Shown: piece after piece, positions 9,183 through 17,794 of the stretch
Position numbering within the stretch: position 1 is the first letter of the stretch
Layout: every line of letters starts with the position of its first letter
Origin: Bisbaumannia salifodinae
GTDB taxonomy: Bacteria; Pseudomonadota; Gammaproteobacteria; Pseudomonadales; Halomonadaceae
Assembly (NCBI RefSeq): GCF_039522585.1
Contig: NZ_BAAADR010000001.1
Length of the DNA: 64,000 nucleotides
Reading direction: 5' to 3' (one strand)
Notes under the pieces: model-generated
Seen by the model: the letters and a program-made list of their open reading frames with translations, nothing else
Database searches by the model: none
Told to the model about the DNA's origin: nothing
Translations under genes and position numbers: made by a program

Positions 9183-9200
9183 TATCCCTCATAGAGGATA
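9183..9200. promoter_or_regulatory. HipB-type operator 2 (TATCC-N8-GGATA)
   Basis: Second exact TATCC-N8-GGATA site, starting 27 bp after the first. Confidence 0.87.
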
Positions 9201-9210
9201 TATCACCCAT

Positions 9211-9228
9211 TATCCGCTATGAGGGATA
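9211..9228. promoter_or_regulatory. HipB-type operator 3 (TATCC-N8-GGATA)
   Basis: Third exact TATCC-N8-GGATA site, starting 28 bp after the second and ending 3 bp before the hipB start codon, so it overlaps the ribosome binding site GAGGG. Confidence 0.87.
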
Positions 9229-9231
9229 ACG

Positions 9232-9492
9232 ATGAAGATCACCTCGCCGGAAATGCTGGCCCAATCCCTGAGAAATGCGCGGCGGGATCGCCACCTGACC
9301 CAGCAGGCAACCGCCGAGCTGGTCGGCATCAAGCAGGCGACGGTGTCCAGCATCGAGAATCATCCCGAGCGGAGCCGTATCGAGACCCTGTTCAAACTGC
9401 TCTCGGCCCTCGAGCTTGAGCTGCACCTCAGCGAACGCGCCTCGGCAGACGACGCCACGTCGAACGATCATTCCTGGGACCAGGAGTGGTAG
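9232..9492 (+). CDS. hipB: HipB-like antitoxin / XRE-family repressor
   Basis: The 86-residue protein has one Xre-type helix-turn-helix (TQQATAELVGIKQATVSSIEN, residues 23-43). It ends in a Trp residue (SWDQEW), as E. coli HipB also has a C-terminal Trp-ending tail. It would neutralise HipA and repress its own operon through the three upstream operators. The start follows GAGGGATAACG. The hipA start follows its stop by three bases. Confidence 0.9.
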   Translation: MKITSPEMLAQSLRNARRDRHLTQQATAELVGIKQATVSSIENHPERSRIETLFKLLSALELELHLSERASADDATSNDHSWDQEW

Positions 9493-9495
9493 GCC

Positions 9496-10794
9496 ATGGC
9501 TAGGCTTATCGTGGCGCTCAATGGCATCGAGGTCGGCGTACTGTCACTGTCGCAAACCGGCGCCATGGCATTCGAATACCTCGCGGAGTGGGTCAATCGC
9601 CCCGGGGCTCGCGCCATCTCCTTGTCGCTACCCCTGACGACAACGCCCTATCGTGGCTCGGTTGTCTATAACTTCTTCGATAACTTGCTGCCGGATGCCG
9701 AGGCAATTCGCGCCAGGATGCAGGCTCGTTTCGGGATCGCGACGCGACATCCCTTCGACCTTCTAGCCAGCATAGGTCGCGATTGCATCGGGGCCATCCA
9801 GTTGTACCCCGAAGGCCAGGTCATTCCCGACGTCAAGACCCTCTCCGCCGAGCCCTTGGACGATCACGCCATCGAGGCCTTGCTGGCCGGTTATCAGGAT
9901 GCCCCCCTGGGCATGGCTCGGGATGCGGATTTCCGCATTTCCCTGGCCGGTGCCCAGGAGAAGACCGCCCTGCTATGGCATCAGGGCAGGTGGCAGCGTC
10001 CTGCCGGGAGCACGCCCACCAGCCATATCCTCAAGTTGCCGATCGGGTTTCTCGAGCACAGCAATATCGATCTTCGCCAGAGCGGTGAAAATGAGTGGCT
10101 TTGCCTCCGGCTCCTTGAGGCCTTCGGACTCCCCGTCGCCCGGGCGGAGCTGGCGAGTTTCGGGGCACAACGAACCCTCGTGGTTCAGCGCTTCGATCGA
10201 CGCTGGTCGCAAGACGGCTCCTGGTTGATGCGCCTGCCCCAGGAAGACATCTGCCAGGCGCTGGGAGTCGCCCCCGCGCTGAAGTACGAAAGCGATGGCG
10301 GGCCCGGCATCGAGGCCGTCATGAAATTGCTGCTCGGCTCGCAGCAAGCACGCCAGGACCGGGAGGTTTTCTTCAAGACCCAGGTCATCTTCTGGCTATT
10401 GGCGGCGATCGATGGCCATGCCAAGAACTTCAGCCTTTTCCTCGAGCCCGGCAGCGCCTATCGCATGACGCCGCTCTACGACGTGATCTCCGCGCACCCC
10501 CTAATGACGCAAGGGAGCATCACCGCCGAAAGAGCCAAGATGGCCATGGCCTTGAAAGGCAAGAATCGCCATTACCACTGGGCCAGGATGGCACCGCGGC
10601 ACTTCCTCAGCACCGCCCGCCAAGTTGGCTTCTCGACCGACCGGGCATCGGCCATCCTGCAGGAAGCTGCCGAACGCACCGAGCCGGTCATTGCCGAAGT
10701 GGCCAACCAACTGCCCGAGGAGTTTCCCGCAGCCATCAGTGAGCCAATTTTCGAGGGCATGCGGCTGCAGGCCACCAAGATTGCTAATCGCTAA
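9496..10794 (+). CDS. hipA: HipA-like serine/threonine kinase toxin
   Basis: The 432-residue protein matches E. coli HipA in length and key motifs. It has the autophosphorylation loop with Ser149 (RISLAGAQEKTALL), the catalytic Asp306 in DGHAKNFS, and the metal-binding Asp329 in LYDVIS. In E. coli, HipA phosphorylates glutamyl-tRNA synthetase and induces persistence; the same target is likely here but not proven. Gene order hipB-hipA and spacing match E. coli. All key residues look intact, so the toxin should be active. Confidence 0.93.
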   Translation: MARLIVALNGIEVGVLSLSQTGAMAFEYLAEWVNRPGARAISLSLPLTTTPYRGSVVYNFFDNLLPDAEAIRARMQARFGIATRHPFDLLASIGRDCIGAIQLYPEGQVIPDVKTLSAEPLDDHAIEALLAGYQDAPLGMARDADFRISLAGAQEKTALLWHQGRWQRPAGSTPTSHILKLPIGFLEHSNIDLRQSGENEWLCLRLLEAFGLPVARAELASFGAQRTLVVQRFDRRWSQDGSWLMRLPQEDICQALGVAPALKYESDGGPGIEAVMKLLLGSQQARQDREVFFKTQVIFWLLAAIDGHAKNFSLFLEPGSAYRMTPLYDVISAHPLMTQGSITAERAKMAMALKGKNRHYHWARMAPRHFLSTARQVGFSTDRASAILQEAAERTEPVIAEVANQLPEEFPAAISEPIFEGMRLQATKIANR

Positions 10795-10797
10795 TCG

Positions 10798-10870
10798 CCG
10801 GCTAAAGCCAACCCCCCTGGGGGCTGGGGAGACCACTGGTGTTGTGGGAGCCCGCGTCAGCAGGCGATGA
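10798..10870. repeat. REP-like intergenic repeat, short
   Basis: It contains 'ggctaaagcc', 'ccactggtgttgtgggagcccgcgtcagc' and lies between hipA and the YbgA-like gene. The 'ccactggtgttgtgggag' part is shared with 44720 and 44850. Confidence 0.6.
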
Positions 10871-10903
10871 TAGGGCAAGGCCAATTCAAGGAGCGAGCCA
10901 GCC

Positions 10904-11872
10904 ATGACCCGAGGTCACGCCAGCAATGCGGGCATCCCGGTAGGCATCAGCGCCTGCCTGATGGGCGAACAGGTGCGTTACAACGGCGGCCACAAGCGCT
11001 CCCGCTACTGTCTCGAGGTGCTCGGCGAGCGTTTCGCTTTCGAGCCCTTCTGCCCGGAGCTGGCGGCCGGCCTCGGCGTACCCCGGGAGCCGATTCGCCT
11101 GATGGGCAGGCTCGGCGAACGCCCCCGGGTGGTGGGCACCGCGGACCCTAGCCGCGACGTCACCGATGACCTGGACCGCGTCGGCGAGCACTTTATTGCC
11201 GGCCACCGCCACCTGCGCGGCTTCATCCTGATGAAGGGCTCACCCAGCTGCGGCCTGGAGCGGGTCAAGGTCTACCACGCCAACGGCATGCCCAGCCATG
11301 CCGACTCCGGTGCCTTCGTGCACGCCCTGAAACGGCACTTCCCGGAGCTTCCCCTGGAAGAAGAAGCCCGTCTCAACGACCCGGTGCTGCGCGAGAACTT
11401 CATCACCCGGGTCTACGCCTTCGATGACTGGAAGCGCCAGGTGGAGGCCGAGCCGAGCTACCACGCCCTGCTGCAGTTCCATAGCCGCCAGAAGCTGCTG
11501 CTGATGGCCCACCATGTGGAGAGCTACCGGGAACTGGGGCGCTACCTGGCCGAGGCCCACCGGCAGCCGCTGGACGAGACCCTGGCCCACTACCTGCGCC
11601 ACTTCATGGCGGCGCTGAGCCGCCGTGCCACCCGCAAGACCCACGCCAATGCCCTCGGCCATGTACTCGGCTACCTGAGACGCAGCCTGGATGGCCCCAG
11701 CCGCCAGGACCTGCTCCAGGCTATCGAGGAGTACCGCCTAGGCCAGGTCAACCTGGTGGTGCCGTTGCGGCTGCTCACCCACTACGTCAAGCGCCACGGC
11801 TCCGACTATATCCGCGCCCAGACCTACCTGGACCCGCACCCCTATGAACTGGGGCTGCGCAATACCATCTGA
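10904..11872 (+). CDS. YbgA-like protein: DUF523 (TudS-type) plus DUF1722
   Basis: The 322-residue protein fuses an N-terminal DUF523 domain (residues 10-155) to a C-terminal DUF1722 domain (about 190-310). DUF523 includes TudS thiouracil desulfidases, which bind an iron-sulfur cluster through three cysteines; cysteines in GISACLMG, FCPEL and SPSCGL are in the expected places. DUF1722 has unknown function. Related E. coli YbgA lacks the DUF523 part and sits beside photolyase, which is not the case here. AGGAG precedes the ATG. A desulfidase or sulfur-related role is inferred. Confidence 0.85.
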   Translation: MTRGHASNAGIPVGISACLMGEQVRYNGGHKRSRYCLEVLGERFAFEPFCPELAAGLGVPREPIRLMGRLGERPRVVGTADPSRDVTDDLDRVGEHFIAGHRHLRGFILMKGSPSCGLERVKVYHANGMPSHADSGAFVHALKRHFPELPLEEEARLNDPVLRENFITRVYAFDDWKRQVEAEPSYHALLQFHSRQKLLLMAHHVESYRELGRYLAEAHRQPLDETLAHYLRHFMAALSRRATRKTHANALGHVLGYLRRSLDGPSRQDLLQAIEEYRLGQVNLVVPLRLLTHYVKRHGSDYIRAQTYLDPHPYELGLRNTI

Positions 11873-11888
11873 GCCTGCCCCAGAAACG

Positions 11889-11918
11889 CCAAGGGCCCGG
11901 CAAATACCAGGCCCTTGG
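11889..11918. terminator. Bidirectional terminator-like hairpin
   Basis: CCAAGGGCC and GGCCCTTGG form a perfect 9-bp stem with a 12-base loop between two convergent genes. Neither side has a long T run, so termination strength is uncertain. Confidence 0.5.
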
Positions 11919-11940
11919 GTAAATACCTTGGATTACCGTC

Positions 11941-12489
11941 TCAGCGCACCCAATGGATGCCTTCGCGAATCACCCGCGCCGGGTTACCCGCCACTATGGC
12001 TCCCGCCGGAACGTCACGAGTGACGATACTCCCCAGCCCCACCACGGCGTCACGCCCGATGCTGACACCCTTGAGAACCGTGGCCTCATCGGCCAGCCAG
12101 ACATGGTCGTCGATATGGATCGAACGGGGCGCGTTGATGCAGTGATCTCCCTCGAGGATATCGTGGCCATCCCCGGTCATGACCTTCACATTGCGGGAGA
12201 GCATGCCATCGGCACCGATGATCAGTTGGATACCTTGCCCCCGGGCACTGAGATAGCAGTCGCCGCCGATCACGGTGCCTTCTCCTATCGAGAGGTGGTT
12301 GTCATCGCCCCGGAGCTCCAGCAGGACACCCCTGAGGTTGGCGCCCGGAGCAATGCTCAGGGTATTCCCCCGCCCCTTGATGTGAATTCGACAGTCACGA
12401 ATCCGCGCGTCCCGAGCGATCTCGACCCGGTTATGCGCATCAATACGCAACCGATTCCGCAGTCGCAGTCCCCATCCCAGTCTTGTCAC
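11941..12489 (-). CDS. Left-handed beta-helix acyltransferase (hexapeptide repeat)
   Basis: The 182-residue protein shows irregular hexapeptide repeats (isoleucine/valine every six residues) from about residue 35 and the typical C-terminal IVAGNPARVI. Such enzymes O- or N-acetylate sugars. The GTG at 12489 gives an N-terminus typical of polysaccharide-locus members (LRLRNRLRIDAHNRVEI), but the gene then overlaps the UDP-glucose dehydrogenase frame by 50 bp, more than usual. It is the last gene of the long minus-strand polysaccharide locus and ends just before a hairpin. Confidence 0.8.
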   Translation of the reverse strand: MTRLGWGLRLRNRLRIDAHNRVEIARDARIRDCRIHIKGRGNTLSIAPGANLRGVLLELRGDDNHLSIGEGTVIGGDCYLSARGQGIQLIIGADGMLSRNVKVMTGDGHDILEGDHCINAPRSIHIDDHVWLADEATVLKGVSIGRDAVVGLGSIVTRDVPAGAIVAGNPARVIREGIHWVR

Positions 12490-13861
12490 GCCGCTTATCC
12501 GCTCCGGTGATTATCCCTTGCTCGGGGGCGCCGCCGGGCACCCCGCGCCCCACGGCATGATACAGCAGGCCGGCGGCATGCATCGATCCGGGATCGTAGA
12601 GATTGCGTCCGTCGATCACCACCGGCAGCCTGAGCCGCGCCTTCAACCAATCCCTGTCGAGGGTGCGAAACTCCTTCCACTCCGTGCAGATCACCAGGGC
12701 ATCGGCCCCCGCCACCGCCTGGCCACGGTCGGCCACCAGGGCCAGGTCATCGCGTTCGCCGTAGAGGCGTCGACACTCCGGCATGGCCACCGGGTCATAG
12801 GCCCGCACCCGGGCGCCGGCCGCCCACAGCGCCTCCATCAGGGTACGGCTGGGCGCCTCGCGCATATCGTCGGTATTGGGCTTGAAGGCCAGCCCCCAGA
12901 GGGCGATGGTCTTGCCCGCCAGATCCCCACCGAGGGCCTGCGAGAGCTTGGCGCACAGCGTCTGTTTCTGACGGTGATTCACCGCCTCCACCGCCTGGAG
13001 CAGCCGCGCCGGGTAATCGACGCCCTCGGCGGTATGGATCAGGGCCTTCACGTCCTTGGGAAAACAGGAGCCGCCATAACCACACCCCGGATAGATGAAG
13101 TGATAGCCGATGCGAGGATCGCTGCCGATCCCGCGACGCACCTGTTCCACATCGGCCCCCAGACGCTCGGCGAGACTGGCGATCTCGTTGATGAAGCTAA
13201 TCTTGGTGGCCAGCATGGCGTTGGCGGCATACTTGGTCAGCTCGGCGTCCCTCACCCCCATGAATATCAGCTTCTCCTGCAGGCGAATATAGGGGGCATA
13301 GCACTCGCGCATCAGGGCCTCGACCCTTGGCGAATCGGTCCCCACCACGATCCGCGCCGCATGGGTGAAGTCCTCGATGGCCGCGCCCTCCTTGAGAAAC
13401 TCCGGGTTCGAGCAGACATCGAAATCGATGGCCTCGCCCCGGGCCTCGAGGGCCGCACCAATCGTCGCGGCAACGCGATCGGCGCTGCCGACCGGCACCG
13501 TCGACTTGTTGATCACCACCTTATAATCGGTCATACGCTCGCCGATGCCCTGCGCCACCGCCAGTACCTGGCTCAGATCGGCGCCGCCATCGGGACCAGA
13601 GGGGGTACCCACGGCAATAAATTGCAAGAGCCCGAAACTCACGGCGGCATCCAGATCCCGGGTAAAAGCCAGCCGCCGCGCCTCGAGATTGGCCCGAATC
13701 ATCGGCTCCAGGCCCGGCTCATGGATGGGCACCTCGCCATCGCGCAGCCGGGCGATCCGTGCCTTGTCCACGTCCATGCACAGCACCTCGTGCCCCACGT
13801 CCGCCAGGCAGGCCGCCGTTACCAGGCCCACATAACCGCTGCCAAACACAGTGATCTTCAT
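12440..13861 (-). CDS. UDP-glucose 6-dehydrogenase (long form)
   Basis: The 473-residue enzyme converts UDP-glucose to UDP-glucuronate with two NAD+. A Rossmann motif opens the protein (FGSGYVGLVTAACLADVG), KSTVPVGS and NPEFLKEGAAI follow, and the catalytic Cys266 lies in GCGYGGSCFPKD. The C-terminal tail of about 30 residues beyond the usual end is polar and low in conservation. A second dehydrogenase of a different subfamily is encoded at 19397-20563 in the same locus, so UDP-GlcA supply is duplicated. Confidence 0.93.
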   Translation of the reverse strand: MKITVFGSGYVGLVTAACLADVGHEVLCMDVDKARIARLRDGEVPIHEPGLEPMIRANLEARRLAFTRDLDAAVSFGLLQFIAVGTPSGPDGGADLSQVLAVAQGIGERMTDYKVVINKSTVPVGSADRVAATIGAALEARGEAIDFDVCSNPEFLKEGAAIEDFTHAARIVVGTDSPRVEALMRECYAPYIRLQEKLIFMGVRDAELTKYAANAMLATKISFINEIASLAERLGADVEQVRRGIGSDPRIGYHFIYPGCGYGGSCFPKDVKALIHTAEGVDYPARLLQAVEAVNHRQKQTLCAKLSQALGGDLAGKTIALWGLAFKPNTDDMREAPSRTLMEALWAAGARVRAYDPVAMPECRRLYGERDDLALVADRGQAVAGADALVICTEWKEFRTLDRDWLKARLRLPVVIDGRNLYDPGSMHAAGLLYHAVGRGVPGGAPEQGIITGADKRRDKTGMGTATAESVAY

Positions 13862-13941
13862 ACGCTTGCCTCCTGAGACCGAGGGTGTCAGGAGTACCAG
13901 TGCGGGATGACCGTTCGAAGACAGCGAAGTGCCGGGCCCGG

Positions 13942-14379
13942 CTAGCGTGAATCATCACCACGACAGCGCCAGCGTGCGGCCACCACCAGAAGGCTCAGGG
14001 TCACCAGCCCCAGTGCCAGCCAGCCGAGCGAGATTACCAGGCCATAAAAGCCCGCTGGCGGCGTCCTGGGACTCGCCTCCATGCCATGCTCGGCCAGCTT
14101 GAAGCCGCCGTAGAGCAGCAGTGCCAGTAGGGTCAGCGCCCAGACCGAGCCCAGGCGCGCTAGGAACCGGGCCAGTGCCCCAGGCGGCCTGGCTGGCCGG
14201 GGCCTTTTATCTTTTGCCGCGGCACGTTTCGTCCCGGCGGTGGCACGGGGTCGCGGCTTTGCCGTGCTCCGGCGTGGCGCCCGCCTGCCGAAGGCCCAGC
14301 GGCCGGCGCGATACAGCATCCAGCCGACGCTGAACAGCACCGAGAAGAGCAGGCCACCCATGATCAAGAAGTAGAGCAT
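13942..14379 (-). CDS. Hypothetical small inner-membrane protein
   Basis: I do not recognise a family. The 145-residue product has hydrophobic segments near residues 3-22, 78-94 and 112-134, separated by a very basic, Ala/Pro/Arg/Lys-rich linker (residues 30-68) that should be cytoplasmic. It lies between the O-antigen ligase and UDP-glucose dehydrogenase genes on the same strand. Codon use resembles its GC-rich neighbours. Confidence 0.6.
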   Translation of the reverse strand: MLYFLIMGGLLFSVLFSVGWMLYRAGRWAFGRRAPRRSTAKPRPRATAGTKRAAAKDKRPRPARPPGALARFLARLGSVWALTLLALLLYGGFKLAEHGMEASPRTPPAGFYGLVISLGWLALGLVTLSLLVVAARWRCRGDDSR

Positions 14380-14409
14380 GGCGACTATGGCTGCCTGATC
14401 AGGAAAGAC

Positions 14410-15681
14410 TCAAGGCGTTGGAACACGGATTTCTTCCTCCTTCCCACGAGCATGACTGATGCCCAATGCCACCAGCACCGCCTGCATATAGGCATAAAAG
14501 GCGGCGATCATCTCCTGCTGCAGCAGGACTTCCGTCAGGCCACAGATGGCCACCGCCACCGTAAACCCGAGTCCCGCCAGGGCGAAAGCATTGTCCGGTT
14601 GACGCCGCCATCGCCAGCCATGGTAGAGCGCCGGCATCAGCAGATAGCCCAGCAGGGCGATGATGCCCACCACCCCGCCGGTCGCCAGCATCTCGAAATA
14701 CTGGCTATGGGCATGTCCCCGGCTAACCCCATCCACCCAGGGGATCACGGCTCCGGCTTCGACCAGCTCATCGTTCAAGGCCTCCCGCTCCGGATAGCTG
14801 AGCCCGATCGATGGACGCTGCTTGAAGGCCTCCCAGGCCGCCACCCATAGCTGGATACGGTGGCCGGTGGAGGAGCCCCGCTCCTGGAGATTGCCATCCA
14901 GTATCGCCTGGACCTCGGCCACTCCTTTATCGACCCGTTGTTCCACGACGGGCAGCCCCTGGTAGGCCCCCACCAAGCCGATGATACCCAGCAGCAGGAT
15001 ACCGAGAGACCGCACGACACCCACTCGCCTGAGGTTAAGCAACAGCAACAGTACAACGACGCCCAGGATCGCCAGCATGGCGCCCCGGGTTCCCGAGAGC
15101 GTCACCGCCACCACCGCGGCCACGGCCACGGCCGCGAGCAGCAATCCCCAACGCCGCGTGGAACCCGGCAACAGCCCCAAAGCCAGCGCCATCAGCATCG
15201 CATTGAGATAACCGAAATTGATGCTGTAGAGGAAGCCATCGGCACGCCCCATATTCAGCCACTGGGTCTGATAGAGCGCCAGTAGCATGCCGCCGATAGC
15301 GCCGCCACTGACGCCCCACTCGAGCCAGCGACGCAGTTGGCCAAGATCGGCGACACTGATGGCATGTCGCAGCATCAGATAGATAGGGATCGAGGCGACC
15401 ATATGCAGGCCATCACTCAGGTAACGGGCCGAGTAGCCCCCCACCATGAAGGGGCCGATTCGCCCTATCAACAAGGCGCTCAGCAGCAGGACGACCCACC
15501 AGTCAAGCCGCGCCAAGCGTAGACTCTCGCGATGAGCGATCAGGTAGCCGATGCCATAGAGCATCAGCAAGGCGATCACCCCCGTGCTGCGCACCGGGGT
15601 TGCCACCAGGAGCAGCAGCACCAGCAACAGTCCCCAGGCGTTGACCCTCAGCGCACTCTGTCGCGAAAAAACACTCCTCAT
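14410..15681 (-). CDS. O-antigen ligase family protein (WaaL/Wzy_C)
   Basis: The protein of about 423 residues has some ten to twelve membrane helices and a large periplasmic loop. The loop contains the Wzy_C-type HAHSQYFEM motif, whose His is important in WaaL ligases. It would attach the finished undecaprenyl-linked polysaccharide to lipid A-core, or to another acceptor. The ATG at 15681 is chosen over a GTG at 15696; neither has a strong ribosome site. A separate Wzy-like polymerase at 25424 suggests this one is the ligase. A terminator lies upstream, between it and the WbpM-type gene. Confidence 0.82.
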   Translation of the reverse strand: MRSVFSRQSALRVNAWGLLLVLLLLVATPVRSTGVIALLMLYGIGYLIAHRESLRLARLDWWVVLLLSALLIGRIGPFMVGGYSARYLSDGLHMVASIPIYLMLRHAISVADLGQLRRWLEWGVSGGAIGGMLLALYQTQWLNMGRADGFLYSINFGYLNAMLMALALGLLPGSTRRWGLLLAAVAVAAVVAVTLSGTRGAMLAILGVVVLLLLLNLRRVGVVRSLGILLLGIIGLVGAYQGLPVVEQRVDKGVAEVQAILDGNLQERGSSTGHRIQLWVAAWEAFKQRPSIGLSYPEREALNDELVEAGAVIPWVDGVSRGHAHSQYFEMLATGGVVGIIALLGYLLMPALYHGWRWRRQPDNAFALAGLGFTVAVAICGLTEVLLQQEMIAAFYAYMQAVLVALGISHARGKEEEIRVPTP

Positions 15682-15767
15682 CCCTTGGTACCCCACCCCA
15701 AATTATTCATTTAATTTATTTCTCATGGACTGACTTCGGCCTCAGGATACACGGGGCCTGAAACGAC

Positions 15768-15785
15768 AAAAGCGCCCGTAGGCGC
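15768..15785 (-). terminator. Rho-independent terminator after the WbpM-like gene
   Basis: On the minus strand GCGCC-TACG-GGCGC is followed by TTTT, 33 bp after the stop of the WbpM-like gene. It would end or attenuate the long locus transcript, leaving the ligase, second dehydrogenase and terminal acyltransferase as a distal, possibly separately transcribed part. Confidence 0.6.
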
Positions 15786-15817
15786 CTTCGTTATATTACC
15801 ACTGCGACCGATCGAAA

Positions 15818-17767
15818 TCAGGCGCCATGCTCTACCCCGGGCACCAGGGTGACCTGGGGCCGGGACGCCAGCAGGTCGCATAGCTCACCGCTATGCTGGA
15901 AGCCACTGACGCCGCGCTTGAGGGCTTCGCAGGCGCGCTCACTTTCCAGCTCACGCTCGGCCTGACGCAGCTCCACGAGCAGTTCCTCCAATACCTGGCG
16001 GGGCAGCCGCTCCTCCTCGGCCCGCAAGATCTTGGGATGCGGGGTGCCGATCACATTGTCGCCGATCAATAACTCCTCGTAGAGCTTCTCGCCGGGGCGC
16101 AGGCCGTTGAAGACGATCTCGATATCGCCCTCCGGGTGCTTGTCGTCCTTCACCTCCAGGCCGGTGAGCTGGATCATCCGCCGCGCCAGGTCGTGGATTT
16201 TCACCGGCTCGCCCATATCCAGCACGAAGACATCCCCCCCCTCGGCCATGGAGCCGGCCTGGATCACCAGCAGGGCGGCCTCGGGGATGGTCATGAAATA
16301 GCGGGTAATCTCGGGGTGGGTCACCGTGACCGGCCCCCCCTCGGCGATCTGCCGGCGGAACAGCGGCACCACCGAGCCGCTGGAGCCCAGCACGTTACCG
16401 AAACGCACCATGGAGAAGACCGTCTCACCGTCGCGGGTCGCCAGGTCCTGCAGTACCAGCTCGGCCATGCGCTTGGTGGCCCCCATCACATTGGTGGGCC
16501 GCACGGCCTTGTCGGTGGAGATCAGCACGCAGCGCTCGACGCCCAGCGCCGCGGCGCTCTCCGCCACCACCCGGGTACCATGCACGTTATTGCGTACCCC
16601 TTCCAGCACATTGTGCTCGACGATGGGCACATGCTTGTAGGCCGCCGCATGATAGAGGGTCTGCACCCCATAGCGGCGCATCACCGCCTCGACGCGGCTG
16701 CGGTCGCAGACGCTGCCCAGCAGGGCATAGATCGGAAAGCTCTCCCTCATCTCCGTCTTCAGGGCCTCCAGCTCCTGGTCGATGGCATAGAGCCCATACT
16801 CGCTGATCTCGAAGAGCACCAGGGCCCTGGGCCCGCCCCGCATCACCTGGCGACACAGCTCGCTGCCGATGGAGCCGCCGGCCCCGGTGACCATCACCAC
16901 CTTGCCGCGGATACTGGCATCGAGTAGCTCCTCCCGGGGCGGCACCGGATCGCGACCCAGCAGGTCCTCCAGCTCCACCTCGCGCAGTTGGTCCACGCTT
17001 GCCTCACCGGAGACGATCTCCGGCATGGAGGGCACCGTCTGCACATGGACGGCGGTATCGGCCAGCTTATCCAGGGCCTGCTTGCGCTGGGCCTTGCTGG
17101 CGGTGGGCATGGCCAGCAGCACCCGGGTAACGCCGAGCTGCTCGGCCACCGGCGCGAAGGTCTCGGGGTTGTACACCCGTATGCCCTTGATGGTGCTGTC
17201 CCAAAGGCTCGACTCGTCATCGAGGAAGGCGGCGATATAGAACTCGCGGCTATTGGACAGGGCCAAGGCGAGCTGCGCCCCCGCCCCGCCGGCGCCATAG
17301 ATGGCCACGGCTTCCTTATGGGTGAAGTGCTTGATCAGCCACTGATAGTAGCTACGCACCAGTACTCGGGTGCCGCCCACATACACCAGGGTGACCAGGG
17401 CAAAGTTCACCGGGATCGAACGCGGGAACTGCTGCCACTGGTAGAAGTAGGCCGCTGCCCACATCATCAAGGCCAGCAACACCGATCCCTTGACCACCGC
17501 CCATAGCGCCTGGGGTCCCATAAAGCGCACCACCGCCCGGTAGAGCCCCAGCCGGGCGAAGATAAAGACCCCCACCGGTGACACCACCAGAAATAGCCAC
17601 CAGAAGGGCTCGATATAGCGCTCCGGCCACCACTCGGCGAAGCGCAGGGCGTAGGCCGACCACAGGGCCAACGGCAAGGCGACCAGATCCGCGCCCACCA
17701 TGATCAGCCGCTTCTTGCCACGGCTCAGTTGAGCAACGGAGCGGTGCATGCGTCCCGGTTGATTCAT
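15818..17767 (-). CDS. UDP-GlcNAc 4,6-dehydratase, WbpM/PglF/CapD-type
   Basis: The 649-residue membrane enzyme has about four N-terminal transmembrane helices (residues 22-130), a CoA-binding-like domain with GAGGAGAQLA, and a C-terminal extended SDR domain. That domain has a TGAGGSIGSE cofactor loop and the WbpM-type active site STDKAVRPTNVMGATKR near residue 422, with Met in place of the usual Tyr. It makes UDP-2-acetamido-2,6-dideoxy-4-ketohexose. With the ketoreductase at 21157 this would give UDP-QuiNAc or UDP-FucNAc. The ATG at 17767 follows AGGATGTTGTG. Confidence 0.92.
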   Translation of the reverse strand: MNQPGRMHRSVAQLSRGKKRLIMVGADLVALPLALWSAYALRFAEWWPERYIEPFWWLFLVVSPVGVFIFARLGLYRAVVRFMGPQALWAVVKGSVLLALMMWAAAYFYQWQQFPRSIPVNFALVTLVYVGGTRVLVRSYYQWLIKHFTHKEAVAIYGAGGAGAQLALALSNSREFYIAAFLDDESSLWDSTIKGIRVYNPETFAPVAEQLGVTRVLLAMPTASKAQRKQALDKLADTAVHVQTVPSMPEIVSGEASVDQLREVELEDLLGRDPVPPREELLDASIRGKVVMVTGAGGSIGSELCRQVMRGGPRALVLFEISEYGLYAIDQELEALKTEMRESFPIYALLGSVCDRSRVEAVMRRYGVQTLYHAAAYKHVPIVEHNVLEGVRNNVHGTRVVAESAAALGVERCVLISTDKAVRPTNVMGATKRMAELVLQDLATRDGETVFSMVRFGNVLGSSGSVVPLFRRQIAEGGPVTVTHPEITRYFMTIPEAALLVIQAGSMAEGGDVFVLDMGEPVKIHDLARRMIQLTGLEVKDDKHPEGDIEIVFNGLRPGEKLYEELLIGDNVIGTPHPKILRAEEERLPRQVLEELLVELRQAERELESERACEALKRGVSGFQHSGELCDLLASRPQVTLVPGVEHGA

Positions 17768-17794
17768 CACAACATCCTATTTAATGCGTCAGGC

